A DNA stretch of 64,000 nucleotides from Jiangella muralis (lineage in GTDB: Bacteria > Actinomycetota > Actinomycetes > Jiangellales > Jiangellaceae). The position numbers and the translations under genes are program-made. Shown here one piece after another: positions 55,789-64,000 of this stretch. The notes beneath the pieces are model-generated. The model was not told the DNA's origin. It worked only from the letters and a program-made list of their open reading frames with translations, and ran no database searches. How positions within the stretch are numbered: the first letter of the stretch is position 1; each line of letters starts with the position of its first letter. The stretch lies in the NCBI RefSeq assembly GCF_001270745.1, contig NZ_LFXL01000041.1, positions 1-64,000 of the forward strand, in the 5' to 3' direction.

Positions 55789-56523
55789 CTGAGCACCGCG
55801 CCGCACCAGCAGTTGCCCGCCGTCCAGAAGCTCCGCGTCCGCTTCGCCAAGCGCGGCCGGCTGCGCTTCACCAGCCACCGCGACTTCCAGCGGGCGTTCG
55901 AGCGGGCGCTGCGCCGGGCCGACGTGCCGATGGCGTGGTCGCAGGGGTTCACGCCGCATCCCAAGGTGTCCTACGCCGGCGCCGCGCCCACGGGCGCCGC
56001 CAGCGAGGCCGAGTACCTGGAACTGGCGGTCACCCGGGTCTGCGACCCCGAACAGGTGCGGGCCGCGCTGGACGCCGCGCTGCCGCCGGGCCTCGACGTC
56101 GTCCAGGTGGTCGAGGCCGGGCCGGGCGCGCTGGCCGACCGGCTGCAGGCGTCGAGCTGGGCGATCGAGCTGCCCGGCGCCGTGCCCGAGCAGGCCGCGG
56201 CCGCGGTGACGGAATTCCTGGCGGCGGCGTCGGTGCCGGTCGAGCGGCTGACGAAGAACCGCGTGCGCCAGCTCGACCCGCGCGCCGCAGTCCTGCGGCT
56301 GACCGCCGACACCGCCGCCGACCCCGTCACGCTGCGCACCGTCGTACGGCACCAGTCGCCGACGGTGCGGCCCGACGAGGTGCTGGCCGGGCTGCGCCTC
56401 GTCGCCGGGTTCACCCCGCCGCAGCCGCCGCGCGCCGTCCGGCTGGCCCAGGGGGAGTGGGACGACGACACCGGCGAGCTGGCCGACCCGCTCGCCGACG
56501 CGCCCGAGCGGCACGACACGTGA
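55789..56523 (+). CDS. TIGR03936 radical-SAM-associated protein (DUF2344)
   Basis: The 244-aa protein has the family core L-R-V-R-F-A-K-R-G-R-L-R-F-T-S-H-R-D-F and W-S-Q-G-F-T-P-H-P-K. It acts with the TIGR03960 radical SAM enzyme. The most likely start is CTG at 55789, 6 nt after GAGAGGA (55776-55782); the only other in-frame start is TTG at 55813, without a ribosome site. CTG starts are rare. It precedes rne, the common actinobacterial order, with a 467-bp gap between them. Confidence 0.85.
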   Translation: MSTAPHQQLPAVQKLRVRFAKRGRLRFTSHRDFQRAFERALRRADVPMAWSQGFTPHPKVSYAGAAPTGAASEAEYLELAVTRVCDPEQVRAALDAALPPGLDVVQVVEAGPGALADRLQASSWAIELPGAVPEQAAAAVTEFLAAASVPVERLTKNRVRQLDPRAAVLRLTADTAADPVTLRTVVRHQSPTVRPDEVLAGLRLVAGFTPPQPPRAVRLAQGEWDDDTGELADPLADAPERHDT

Positions 56524-56990
56524 CATGACCGGACGTGATCTACGGCACACCGTAAGTCGGCGATGCTGACCTGCGGCGATGCGGAACGCCTGGACGTGGC
56601 CGACGGGGGCGCGGGCGGCCGCCGTCGCGGTTTCCGGGCGGACATGTGCGATACTCGGAACTGGTCGGGCGGTACACGCCGCTCGGTCCGACGATGTCCT
56701 CGCCGACGTCCCGTGTGGTCGACCGTGGTCGCCGCGGAGTCGCTCGGCACGCTGGGTCCGCCAAGCGGCCCAGCCGCGAGGCGCCCCGAGAGGGTGCGCC
56801 GCCGCGGCGGGCGCTGAGCAAGACCTGACGACGCACAGGTCCGGTGGACGTCGCCGATCACAGGCTTTCCACCTGTAGCGGCCGTGGCTCGGACGTTCCA
56901 GGTGGCCCGATGCAGTGCCCCGGCAGATGGGCAGCAGCGCGCCGAGCGAGGCGCGGCGCCCCGTCCGCCGGGCCGACAGGAGTGCACCAC
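56524..56990. other. 467-bp gap upstream of rne
   Basis: It probably holds the rne promoter and a long leader, as known for other actinobacterial rne genes. GATACT (56650-56655), preceded by TG, is a possible extended -10. ACAGGT (56835-56840) can pair with ACCTGT (56871-56876). I found no credible gene; small ORFs here have no family features. Confidence 0.5.
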
Positions 56991-59900
56991 ATGACGGAAG
57001 AGAACCCCGGCTCGTCCGGAGATTCCAGCTCGACAGCGCCGGTCCAGGCCGACGCCACCACTGAGCAGGCCCAGCCGCGCCGCCGCCGTGCGGCCAGCCG
57101 TGCCGCCGGCCCGCCGGTCGGCGAGCCCACGCTGCACGACGCCGGCGCGCCGGCCACCAGCGACGACGCCCCGGCAGCGCCGGTGCGGAAGACGGCCAAG
57201 AAGGCCGCCGCCAAGAAGACGGCCGCGAAGAAGACCGCCAAGAAGGCCCCGGCGAAGAAGGCGGCGAGCCGTAAGGCCGCGGCCGCCGCCGACCTGCTCG
57301 CGGTCGAGGACCCGGCTGCCGCCGAGGCCGTTCCGGCTGCCGAGGCGGTGCCGGTCGCCGAGGCGGTGCCGGTCGCGGACGCGGCGCCGCGCAAGCGCAC
57401 TCGGTCGCGCAAGGCCGCCCAGCCCACGCCCGCCCCCGAGCCGCTGCCGGCCGAGGTCGAGGCCGACGACGCCGACATCGCGGCCGACCCGAACCCGGCG
57501 TTCGCGCCGTCCGGCGCCGAGAGCGCCGCCACCGAGGCACGCGCCTCCAGCGTCCTCTTCCAGCCCCCGGCGTTCTCCGCGGCGCCGCTGTTCGCCGCGC
57601 CCGACCCCGAGGCCGCCGAGCCGGTCCGCGGCCGCCGCCGCGCGAAGCCCGAGCCCGAGCCCGAGGCCGAGGCGACCGAGGAAGAGCCCGCGACCACGCC
57701 CGACGCCACCGACGCTACCGACGCCTCGGGCGACGACGACACCGACTCCGACTCCGACTCCGACACCGATGCCGACGACGACGGCACCCGCCGACGGCGC
57801 CGCCGCCGCGGTGGCCGCGGCCGCCGCCGTCGCAACGACGACGGCTCCGACGCCTCGGGCGACGACGACTCCGACGACGACCAGGCCGGCGGCGAGTCCG
57901 ACGACCACGGCGACGACGCCCGGAGCGACTCCGACGACGCCGACTCCGACGAGGGCGGCAGCCGCCGTCGTCGCCGGCGCCGCCGCCGTCGCAACGACGA
58001 CGGCGACGAGACGCGTCCCGACGACCCGCCGAACACCGTCGTGCGGGTCCGCGAGACCCGCGACCTCGACGACGAGGTCACCTCGGTCAAGGGCTCGACC
58101 CGCCTCGAGGCGAAGAAGCAGCGCCGCCGTGAGGGCCGCGAGGCCGGCCGGCGCCGCCCGCCGATCCTGTCCGAGGCCGAGTTCCTGGCCCGCCGCGAGG
58201 CCGTCGACCGCGTCATGGCGGTCCGGCAGTCCGGCGACCTCACCCAGATCGCCGTCCTCGAGGACGACGTGCTGGTCGAGCACTACGTCAGCCGCGCGTC
58301 GCAGCAGTCGCTGATCGGCAACGTCTACCTCGGCCGGGTGCAGAACGTGCTGCCCGCCATGGAGGCGGCGTTCGTCGACATCGGCCGCGGCCGCAACGCC
58401 GTCCTGTACGCCGGTGAGGTCGACTGGAGCGGTCTGGGCCGGAACGACGGCCCGAAGCGCATCGAGGACGTCCTCAAGTCCGGCCAGTCGGTGCTCGTGC
58501 AGGTCACGAAGGACCCCATCGGCCACAAGGGCGCCCGGCTGACCAGCCAGGTCAGCCTGCCCGGCCGGTACGTCGTGTACGTCCCCGGCGGGTCGATGAA
58601 CGGCATCAGCCGCAAGCTGCCCGACACCGAGCGCACCCGGCTGAAGAAGATCCTCAAGCAGGTCGTCCCCGAGGACGCCGGCGTCATCGTCCGCACCGCC
58701 GCCGAGGGCGCCTCCGAGGAAGAGCTCACCAACGACGTCGCGCGGCTCAAGGCCGAGTGGGCGGCGCTGCAGAAGAAGTCCTCCGGCAACGCGCCGCAGC
58801 TGCTGCACGGCGAGCCCGACCTCGCCATCAAGGTGGTCCGCGACCTCTTCAACGAAGACTTCACCAAGCTGGTCGTCTCCGGCGACCGCGCCTGGGACAC
58901 CATCGACGAGTACGTCTCCAGCGTCGCCGGCTCGCTGCGCGACCGCGTCGAGAAGTGGACCGTGAACGACGACGTCTTCGCCGCGTTCCGTATCGACGAG
59001 CAGATCGCCAAGGCCATGGACCGCAAGGTCTGGCTGCCCAGCGGCGGCTCGCTGGTCATCGACCGCACCGAGGCCATGACCGTGGTCGACGTCAACACCG
59101 GCAAGTTCACCGGCTCCGGCGGCAACCTCGAGGAGACCGTCACCAAGAACAACCTCGAGGCGGCCGAAGAGATCGTGCGTCAGCTGCGGCTGCGCGACAT
59201 CGGCGGCATCATCGTCGTCGACTTCATCGACATGGTGCTCGAGGCCAACCGCGACCTCGTGCTGCGCCGCCTGGTCGAGTGCCTCGGCCGCGACCGCACC
59301 AAGCACCAGGTCGCCGAGGTCACGTCGCTCGGCCTCGTGCAGATGACGCGCAAGCGCATCGGCACCGGCCTGCTCGAGGCGTTCAGCGAGCCGTGCCCGC
59401 ACTGCAAGGGCCGCGGCCTGCTCATCCACGCGCACCCGGTCGAGTCCGGCAACGGTGGCTCGTCCAACGGCGGCTCGTCCGGGTCGTCCGGGTCGTCCGA
59501 CGACGGCCGGTCCGGCCGCTCCGAGCGCCGCGGCCGGCGCCGCAAGGCCGAGCAGCCGGCGCCCGCGCAGCAGCCGCAGCAGGTCGAGGCGCTGACGCCG
59601 AAGCTCGAGGCGCTGGCCAGCCCCGGCGAGGCGTCGCCGGCCGACCTCATGCCGGTCGGGGCCAACGGCAACGGTCACGGCGGGAACGACGACGGTGACG
59701 GTGATCGGCCGGGCGAGTCCGCGCCGGCCGAGCCAGCCGCCACCACCGCGCCCGCACCGTCCACCCGCCGCCGTCGCCGGGCCGAGCGCGCCGCCGGCAG
59801 CGCCGAGGCGCCTGCGGCCGCCGGGAGCACCGAGGCGTCCGGGAGCACCGGGGCGTCCGGGAGCCCCGAGGCGTCTGCGACCACATCGTCCGCCCTGCCG

Positions 59901-60146
59901 CCTCCGCCGCCTCCGCCACCCGCGGAGTCGCCGGTGACCGGCGCGGCTGAGGCCGAGGCGGCCGCGACCGGCCAGTCGCCGGCCCCGTCGACCACCGAGG
60001 CCGCGACGCCGTCGTCCACCGACGCCGGGAAACCGTCGTCCACCGACGACGCGGGCCAGTCCGCGGCCGAAGCGGCACCGGAGCCGGCTCGTCCGCGGCG
60101 CACCCGGCGCCGGGCCGAGCGTCCGGCCGGCAGTCCCGTCCCCTGA
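56991..60146 (+). CDS. rne: Ribonuclease E/G family endoribonuclease
   Basis: The 1051-aa protein is the main RNA-processing and decay endonuclease. The catalytic core begins near residue 400. An S1 domain lies at about 425-510 (G-N-V-Y-L-G-R-V-Q-N-V-L-P-A-M-E-A-A-F-V-D-I). The DNase I-like domain carries the metal-binding V-V-D-V-N-T-G (about 698) and V-V-D-F-I-D-M (about 740). The Zn link is C-P-H-C-K-G (about 802). The front 400 residues are disordered: a Lys/Ala-rich, histone-like part (about 60-105) and long runs of Asp/Ser and Arg. The last 230 are Pro/Ala/Glu-rich. ATG at 56991 has AGGAG upstream. Confidence 0.95.
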   Translation: MTEENPGSSGDSSSTAPVQADATTEQAQPRRRRAASRAAGPPVGEPTLHDAGAPATSDDAPAAPVRKTAKKAAAKKTAAKKTAKKAPAKKAASRKAAAAADLLAVEDPAAAEAVPAAEAVPVAEAVPVADAAPRKRTRSRKAAQPTPAPEPLPAEVEADDADIAADPNPAFAPSGAESAATEARASSVLFQPPAFSAAPLFAAPDPEAAEPVRGRRRAKPEPEPEAEATEEEPATTPDATDATDASGDDDTDSDSDSDTDADDDGTRRRRRRRGGRGRRRRNDDGSDASGDDDSDDDQAGGESDDHGDDARSDSDDADSDEGGSRRRRRRRRRRNDDGDETRPDDPPNTVVRVRETRDLDDEVTSVKGSTRLEAKKQRRREGREAGRRRPPILSEAEFLARREAVDRVMAVRQSGDLTQIAVLEDDVLVEHYVSRASQQSLIGNVYLGRVQNVLPAMEAAFVDIGRGRNAVLYAGEVDWSGLGRNDGPKRIEDVLKSGQSVLVQVTKDPIGHKGARLTSQVSLPGRYVVYVPGGSMNGISRKLPDTERTRLKKILKQVVPEDAGVIVRTAAEGASEEELTNDVARLKAEWAALQKKSSGNAPQLLHGEPDLAIKVVRDLFNEDFTKLVVSGDRAWDTIDEYVSSVAGSLRDRVEKWTVNDDVFAAFRIDEQIAKAMDRKVWLPSGGSLVIDRTEAMTVVDVNTGKFTGSGGNLEETVTKNNLEAAEEIVRQLRLRDIGGIIVVDFIDMVLEANRDLVLRRLVECLGRDRTKHQVAEVTSLGLVQMTRKRIGTGLLEAFSEPCPHCKGRGLLIHAHPVESGNGGSSNGGSSGSSGSSDDGRSGRSERRGRRRKAEQPAPAQQPQQVEALTPKLEALASPGEASPADLMPVGANGNGHGGNDDGDGDRPGESAPAEPAATTAPAPSTRRRRRAERAAGSAEAPAAAGSTEASGSTGASGSPEASATTSSALPPPPPPPPAESPVTGAAEAEAAATGQSPAPSTTEAATPSSTDAGKPSSTDDAGQSAAEAAPEPARPRRTRRRAERPAGSPVP

Positions 60147-60148
60147 GT

Positions 60149-60178
60149 TTGACCCGACCCTGACCAATTCCGTACCCT
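60149..60178 (+). promoter_or_regulatory. Promoter of rplU-rpmA
   Basis: TTGACC (60149-60154), 18 bp, TACCCT (60173-60178): a good SigA-type promoter starting right after rne. The leader would be about 85 nt and can fold, which leaves room for ribosomal-protein feedback. Confidence 0.7.
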
Positions 60179-60271
60179 AGGGCGTCGGCGCTCTTCGCGC
60201 CCATACCCGTGTGCCCGCTCCTCGAGCGTCGGCATGCGCGCCCGAAGCCCGAGTGAGAGAGTGAGTCCGCG

Positions 60272-60586
60272 GTGTACGCGATCGTCCGCAGCGGCGGTAA
60301 CCAGAGAAAGGTCTCCGTCGGAGACGTCATCGACGTCGATCGGCTCGACAAGGCCGAGGTCGGCGCCACCGTCACGCTGCCGGCGGTCCTGCTCGTCGAC
60401 GGCGAGACCGTGACCACCGACGCCACGAAGCTGGCCGGTGTGTCGGTCACGGCCGAGATCGTCGGTGCCACCAAGGGACCGAAGATCCACATCCTCCGGT
60501 ACAAGAACAAGACCGGGTACCGGCGGCGCCAGGGGCACCGCCAGAAGTACACCCAGGTCAAGGTCACCGGCATCGAGACGAAGTAG
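60272..60586 (+). CDS. rplU: 50S ribosomal protein L21
   Basis: The 104-aa L21 binds 23S rRNA. It begins [11 protein letters not shown] (GTG start at 60272) and ends with the basic [12 protein letters not shown] family signature. It is cotranscribed with rpmA, 14 bp away, from its own promoter after rne. Confidence 0.97.
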   Translation: MYAIVRSGGNQRKVSVGDVIDVDRLDKAEVGATVTLPAVLLVDGETVTTDATKLAGVSVTAEIVGATKGPKIHILRYKNKTGYRRRQGHRQKYTQVKVTGIETK

Positions 60587-60600
60587 GCAGGTACCTCGAG

Positions 60601-60861
60601 ATGGCTCACAAGAAGGGCGCCTCGTCCAGCAAGAACGGGCGCGACTCCAACGCTCAGCGGCTCGGTGTGAAGCGCTTCGGCGGCCAGCTGGTCAACGCGG
60701 GCGAGATCATCGTCCGCCAGCGCGGCACCCACTTCCACCCGGGCGACAACGTCGGCCGCGGCAAGGACGACACCCTGTTCGCCACCTCCCCCGGCGCCGT
60801 CGAGTTCGGCGTCAAGCGTGGCCGCAAGGTCGTCAACATCGTCGTGCCGGCGGGGGAGTGA
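60601..60861 (+). CDS. rpmA: 50S ribosomal protein L27
   Basis: The 86-aa L27 lies near the peptidyl-transferase centre. It begins [15 protein letters not shown] and has the signature G[16 protein letters not shown]. There is no extra N-terminal cleaved peptide of the Firmicutes kind. It is followed by a terminator hairpin, then obgE. Confidence 0.97.
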   Translation: MAHKKGASSSKNGRDSNAQRLGVKRFGGQLVNAGEIIVRQRGTHFHPGDNVGRGKDDTLFATSPGAVEFGVKRGRKVVNIVVPAGE

Positions 60862-60899
60862 CCCCCGCTCCACGCGAGCAACACACCTGATGCATCAGG

Positions 60900-60925
60900 G
60901 CGGGCCGGTCACCTGACCGGCCCGC
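60900..60925 (+). terminator. Rho-independent terminator after rpmA
   Basis: GCGGGCCGGTC (60900-60910) and GACCGGCCCGC (60915-60925) form an 11-bp stem with a 4-nt loop, followed by TCTTTTCTGTTCT. Confidence 0.85.
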
Positions 60926-60952
60926 TCTTTTCTGTTCTGAGGACAAAGAGAC

Positions 60953-62302
60953 ATGGCCATTCCGTCGTTCGTGGACCGCGTCGTCCTGCACCTGGCTGCG
61001 GGTGACGGCGGGCACGGCTGCGTGTCCGTCCACCGCGAGAAGTTCAAGCCGCTGGGCGGCCCCGACGGCGGCAACGGCGGCCGTGGCGGCGACATCGTGC
61101 TCGTCGTCGACCCGAACACCACCACGCTGCTCGAATACCACCGTTCGCCGCACCGCAAGGCGACCAGCGGCAGCCAGGGCGAGGGCAGCAACCGGGCCGG
61201 CGGCAACGGCCACGACATCGAGCTGAAGGTCCCCGACGGCACCGTCGTCAGCACCCGCGGCGGCGAGGTGCTGGTCGACCTCGTCGGCGCCGGCACCCGC
61301 TACGTCGCCGCGCAGGGCGGCAGCGGCGGGCTGGGCAACGCCGCGCTGGCCAGCAAGCGGCGCAAGGCGCCCGGCTTCGCGCTGCTCGGCGAGCCGGGCG
61401 AGGCCCGCGACGTCGTGCTCGAGCTGAAGAGCGTCGCCGACATCGGGCTCGTCGGCTTCCCGAGCGCCGGGAAGTCCAGCCTCATCGCCGCCATCTCCGC
61501 GGCGCGGCCGAAGATCGCCGACTACCCGTTCACGACCCTGGTGCCGAACCTCGGCGTCGTCGAGGCCGGCGACGTCCGCTACACCGTCGCCGACGTCCCC
61601 GGGCTGATCGAGGGCGCCAGCGAGGGCCGCGGCCTGGGCCACGCGTTCCTCCGTCACGTCGAGCGGTGCAAGGCGCTGCTGCATGTCGTCGACCTCGCGA
61701 CCATGGAGCCCGGCCGCGACCCGCTCACCGACATCGACCTCATCGAGGCCGAGCTGCAGAAGTACGGCGGCCTCGACAAGCGCCCGCGCATGGTGGCGCT
61801 GAACAAGATCGACGTACCCGAGGCGCGCGAGCTGGCCGAGCTGGTCCGCGCCGACGTCGAAGAGCGCGGCTGGGAGGTGTTCCCGGTCTCCGCCGCCACC
61901 CACGAAGGGCTGCGCGAGCTGACGTACGCCATGGGTTCGCTGGTGGCCGCCGCCCGGGCCGCCGCGCCCGTGGCCGAGCCGACCCGCCTGGTGCTGCGTC
62001 CGGCCGCCATCGACGACTCCGGGTTCACGGTCACCGACGAGGGTGAGCGCTACCGCATCCGCGGCGTGAAGCCGGAGCGGTGGATCCGGCAGACCGACTT
62101 CACCAACGACGAAGCCGTCGGCTACCTCGCCGACCGGCTGGCCCGGCTCGGCGTCGAGGACGCGCTCATCGCGGCCGGCGCGCGGGCCGGCGACGAGGTC
62201 GTCATCGGCGGCGAGGACGCGGTCGTGTTCGACTGGGAGCCCAGCGTCAGCGCCGGTGGCGAGCACCTCGGCCCCCGCGGGACTGACTCCCGGCTGTCAT
62301 GA
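60953..62302 (+). CDS. obgE: GTPase Obg/CgtA
   Basis: The 449-aa ribosome-associated GTPase has a glycine-rich Obg domain in front (about 1-158). The G domain has G1 G-F-P-S-A-G-K-S-S (about 167-175), G3 D-V-P-G-L-I-E-G-A and G4 N-K-I-D. The C-terminal OCT domain (about 350-430) contains [12 protein letters not shown]. It acts in 50S assembly and the stress response. ATG at 60953; its stop overlaps the proB start by 4 nt, the usual obg-proB coupling. Confidence 0.96.
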   Translation: MAIPSFVDRVVLHLAAGDGGHGCVSVHREKFKPLGGPDGGNGGRGGDIVLVVDPNTTTLLEYHRSPHRKATSGSQGEGSNRAGGNGHDIELKVPDGTVVSTRGGEVLVDLVGAGTRYVAAQGGSGGLGNAALASKRRKAPGFALLGEPGEARDVVLELKSVADIGLVGFPSAGKSSLIAAISAARPKIADYPFTTLVPNLGVVEAGDVRYTVADVPGLIEGASEGRGLGHAFLRHVERCKALLHVVDLATMEPGRDPLTDIDLIEAELQKYGGLDKRPRMVALNKIDVPEARELAELVRADVEERGWEVFPVSAATHEGLRELTYAMGSLVAAARAAAPVAEPTRLVLRPAAIDDSGFTVTDEGERYRIRGVKPERWIRQTDFTNDEAVGYLADRLARLGVEDALIAAGARAGDEVVIGGEDAVVFDWEPSVSAGGEHLGPRGTDSRLS

Positions 62303-63441
62303 CCGGCCACGTCGCCGCCCGCGGGGCCGTCGCGGCCGCGCAGCGCGTGGTCGTGAAGGTCGGGTCGTCGTCGCTGACCACGACGCAGGGCGGCATCGAC
62401 GACAGCCGGGTCGCCACGGTGGTCGACGCGCTGGCGAAGGCGCGCGCGTCGGCCCGCGAGGTCGTGCTGGTGTCGTCCGGCGCCATCGCGGCCGGGCTGG
62501 CGCCGCTGGGCCTGGCCACCCGTCCGCGTGACCTCGCCCGGCAGCAGGCCGCCGCCAGCGTCGGGCAGGGCCTGCTGATGGCCACCTACACGTCCGCGTT
62601 CGCCGGCCACGGCCTCCAGGTGGGTCAGGTGCTGCTGACGGTCGACGACGTCACCCGCCGCGCGCACTACCGCAACGCCTACCGGACGCTGCACCAGCTG
62701 TTGCAGCTCGGCGTCGTCCCGGTCGTGAACGAGAACGACACCGTCGCCACCCACGAGATCCGCTTCGGCGACAACGACCGGCTGGCCGCGCTGGTGGCGC
62801 AGCTGGTCCACGCCGACCTGCTGATCCTGCTCTCCGACGTCGACGGCCTGTACGACGGCAACCCGCACAAGCCGGGCGCCACCCGGCTCACCGACGTGCA
62901 CAGCCTGAGCGACCTCGACGGCATCGACGTCGGCTCGGCCGGCCGGTCCGGGCTGGGCAGCGGCGGCATGGTGACGAAGGTCGAGGCGGCCTCCATCGCC
63001 ACCGGTTCCGGCATCGACGTCGTGCTGGCGTCCGCGCCCGAGGTGTCGGCGGTGCTGGCCGGCGACGTCGCCGGCACCTGGTTCCATCGCCGGGCCGGCC
63101 GCCGCGCCACGCGGCTGCTGTGGCTGGAGCACGCCACCGACGGCCGCGGGTCGCTCACGATCGACGCGGGCGCCGTGCGGGCACTCGTCGAGCGAGGAGC
63201 GTCCCTGCTGCCGGCCGGCATCACCGCCGTCGCCGGCACGTTCACCGCCGGCGACCCGGTCGACCTGCTGGACGAGTCCGGCCGTGCGGTCGCCCGCGGC
63301 GTCGTCAACTACGACGCGGCGGAGCTGCCGGCGCTGCTCGGCCACTCCACCAAGGAACTGGCCCGTGACCTCGGCCCCGAGTACGAGCGTGAGGTCGTCC
63401 ACCGCGACGACCTCGTGCTGCTCGGCCGGCCGCGCCGCTGA
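62299..63441 (+). CDS. proB: Glutamate 5-kinase
   Basis: The 380-aa enzyme catalyses the first step of proline synthesis, phosphorylating glutamate. The kinase domain has [19 protein letters not shown] and the segment [18 protein letters not shown], then [12 protein letters not shown] domain follows at about 285-375. Start overlaps obgE (ATGA). proA follows 103 bp later with a promoter of its own. Confidence 0.96.
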   Translation: MTGHVAARGAVAAAQRVVVKVGSSSLTTTQGGIDDSRVATVVDALAKARASAREVVLVSSGAIAAGLAPLGLATRPRDLARQQAAASVGQGLLMATYTSAFAGHGLQVGQVLLTVDDVTRRAHYRNAYRTLHQLLQLGVVPVVNENDTVATHEIRFGDNDRLAALVAQLVHADLLILLSDVDGLYDGNPHKPGATRLTDVHSLSDLDGIDVGSAGRSGLGSGGMVTKVEAASIATGSGIDVVLASAPEVSAVLAGDVAGTWFHRRAGRRATRLLWLEHATDGRGSLTIDAGAVRALVERGASLLPAGITAVAGTFTAGDPVDLLDESGRAVARGVVNYDAAELPALLGHSTKELARDLGPEYEREVVHRDDLVLLGRPRR

Positions 63442-63456
63442 TGGCGACGCCCTCAC

Positions 63457-63514
63457 TCCATGATCATCCAAGTTTCGGGGTGCTATCACGCCCAGTTTCT
63501 TTGATGATCATGGA
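63457..63514. repeat. Long inverted repeat between proB and proA
   Basis: TCCATGATCATC (63457-63468) and GATGATCATGGA (63503-63514) are perfect 12-bp inverted arms. The 34-bp centre is AT-richer and carries a second, imperfect symmetry (AAGTTTC and AGTTTCTT). It looks like an extragenic palindromic element or a transcription terminator. Confidence 0.7.
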
Positions 63515-63531
63515 AGCCGGCTGGCGGCACT

Positions 63532-63537
63532 TAGAAT
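63532..63537 (+). promoter_or_regulatory. -10 box of proA
   Basis: TAGAAT ends 7 nt before the GTG at 63545; no Shine-Dalgarno sequence lies between. This suggests a leaderless proA transcript. Confidence 0.5.
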
Positions 63538-63544
63538 GGGCCAC

Positions 63545-64000
63545 GTGACCTCCACCGTTGCCGACCTCGGCCGGGCCGCTCGCACGGCCGCCGCCGACCT
63601 CGCCATCCGCACCCGTGCCGAGAAGGACGCCGCCCTGAACGCCATGGCCGGCGCGCTTGAGGCGAACGCGGCGGCGATCATCGAGCGCAACGCCGCCGAC
63701 GTCGAGCGGGCCCGCGAGCACGGCACCGCCGACGCCATGATCGACCGGCTCCGGCTCGACGAGTCGCGCATCGCCGGCATGGCGGACGGGCTGCGGCAGG
63801 TCGCCGGGCTGCCCGACCCGGTCGGCGAAGTCGTCCGCGGCTACACGCTGCCCAACGGCCTGCAGGTCACCCAGCGCCGGGTGCCGCTGGGCGTCGTCGG
63901 CATCATCTACGAGGCCCGCCCCAACGTCACCGCCGACGCCGCCGGGCTGGCGCTGAAGAGCGGCAACGCCGTCCTGCTCAAGGGTTCCTCCAGCGCGGCC
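63545..64000 (+). CDS. proA: Glutamate-5-semialdehyde dehydrogenase, partial (3' end outside window)
   Basis: The first 152 codons are present. The product (gamma-glutamyl phosphate reductase) performs the second step of proline synthesis. The segment [20 protein letters not shown] is the NADPH-enzyme signature of ProA, and [12 protein letters not shown] follows. GTG at 63545 is the better start given the -10 box; an ATG at 63536 is in frame but lies within that box. Confidence 0.93.
   Translation, partial: MTSTVADLGRAARTAAADLAIRTRAEKDAALNAMAGALEANAAAIIERNAADVERAREHGTADAMIDRLRLDESRIAGMADGLRQVAGLPDPVGEVVRGYTLPNGLQVTQRRVPLGVVGIIYEARPNVTADAAGLALKSGNAVLLKGSSSAA

Noticed and set aside
55971-60167. 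1398-codon minus-strand frame opposite rne
   Set aside because: Composition is low-complexity Gly/Val/Arg, it overlaps three well-supported genes, and it has no family motif. It is a mirror of the GC-rich codon pattern of rne.

Overview
The window is high-GC DNA with GTG/TTG starts, 4-nt start/stop overlaps and TAnnnT -10 boxes directly in front of start codons. Together with the gene order tig-clpP1-clpP2-clpX, valS-folC-DUF4233-ndk, the TIGR03960 and TIGR03936 genes, rne-rplU-rpmA-obgE-proB-proA, this points to an actinomycete chromosome. I cannot fix the genus from the sequence alone.

Layout. 1-5.1 kb: a partial pentapeptide-like gene, tRNA-Gly, tRNA-Pro, trigger factor and the ClpP1P2-ClpX protease. 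5.1-19.5 kb: an N-acyl-D-amino-acid deacylase, then a nine-gene, almost gapless operon. It holds a peptide ABC importer, an S9 peptidase fused to a beta-lactamase-fold hydrolase, a class A-like serine hydrolase, an M20 peptidase, a GNAT enzyme and an N-acylamino-acid racemase/MenC-type enolase. It looks like a route for importing and breaking down peptides and N-acyl amino acids of either chirality. 19.4-27.3 kb: a DUF222-HNH endonuclease with 87-bp coding repeats, a PucR-type regulator, a metallophosphoesterase, a GuaB1-type enzyme and a quinone oxidoreductase. 27.4-32.1 kb: valS, folC, a DUF4233 protein and ndk.

32.2-41.5 kb: a Tad-type pilus operon (CpaB, CpaE, CpaF, TadB, TadC, pilin-like, TadE-like and TadG-like proteins) that ends in a large membrane protein with LysM and BTAD regions. 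41.5-51.4 kb: a compact type VII-like module with one WXG100 protein, one FHA-EccC/EssC-type ATPase and two related pairs of a small W-motif protein and a larger partner, placed tail to tail, plus a lipoprotein. No EccB, EccD, EccE or mycosin is present. This 19-kb block sits where the mreBCD-pbp2-rodA cluster lies in Streptomyces, and it is the most novel part of the window.

51.5-64 kb: the TIGR03960 radical SAM gene and its partner TIGR03936, separated here by phzF-like and FAD-oxidase genes, then rne, rplU, rpmA, obgE, proB and the start of proA. The core genes cover protein quality control, translation, nucleotide and proline metabolism. The two large non-core blocks (5-27 kb and 32-51 kb) interrupt what is a tight housekeeping neighbourhood in related genera.
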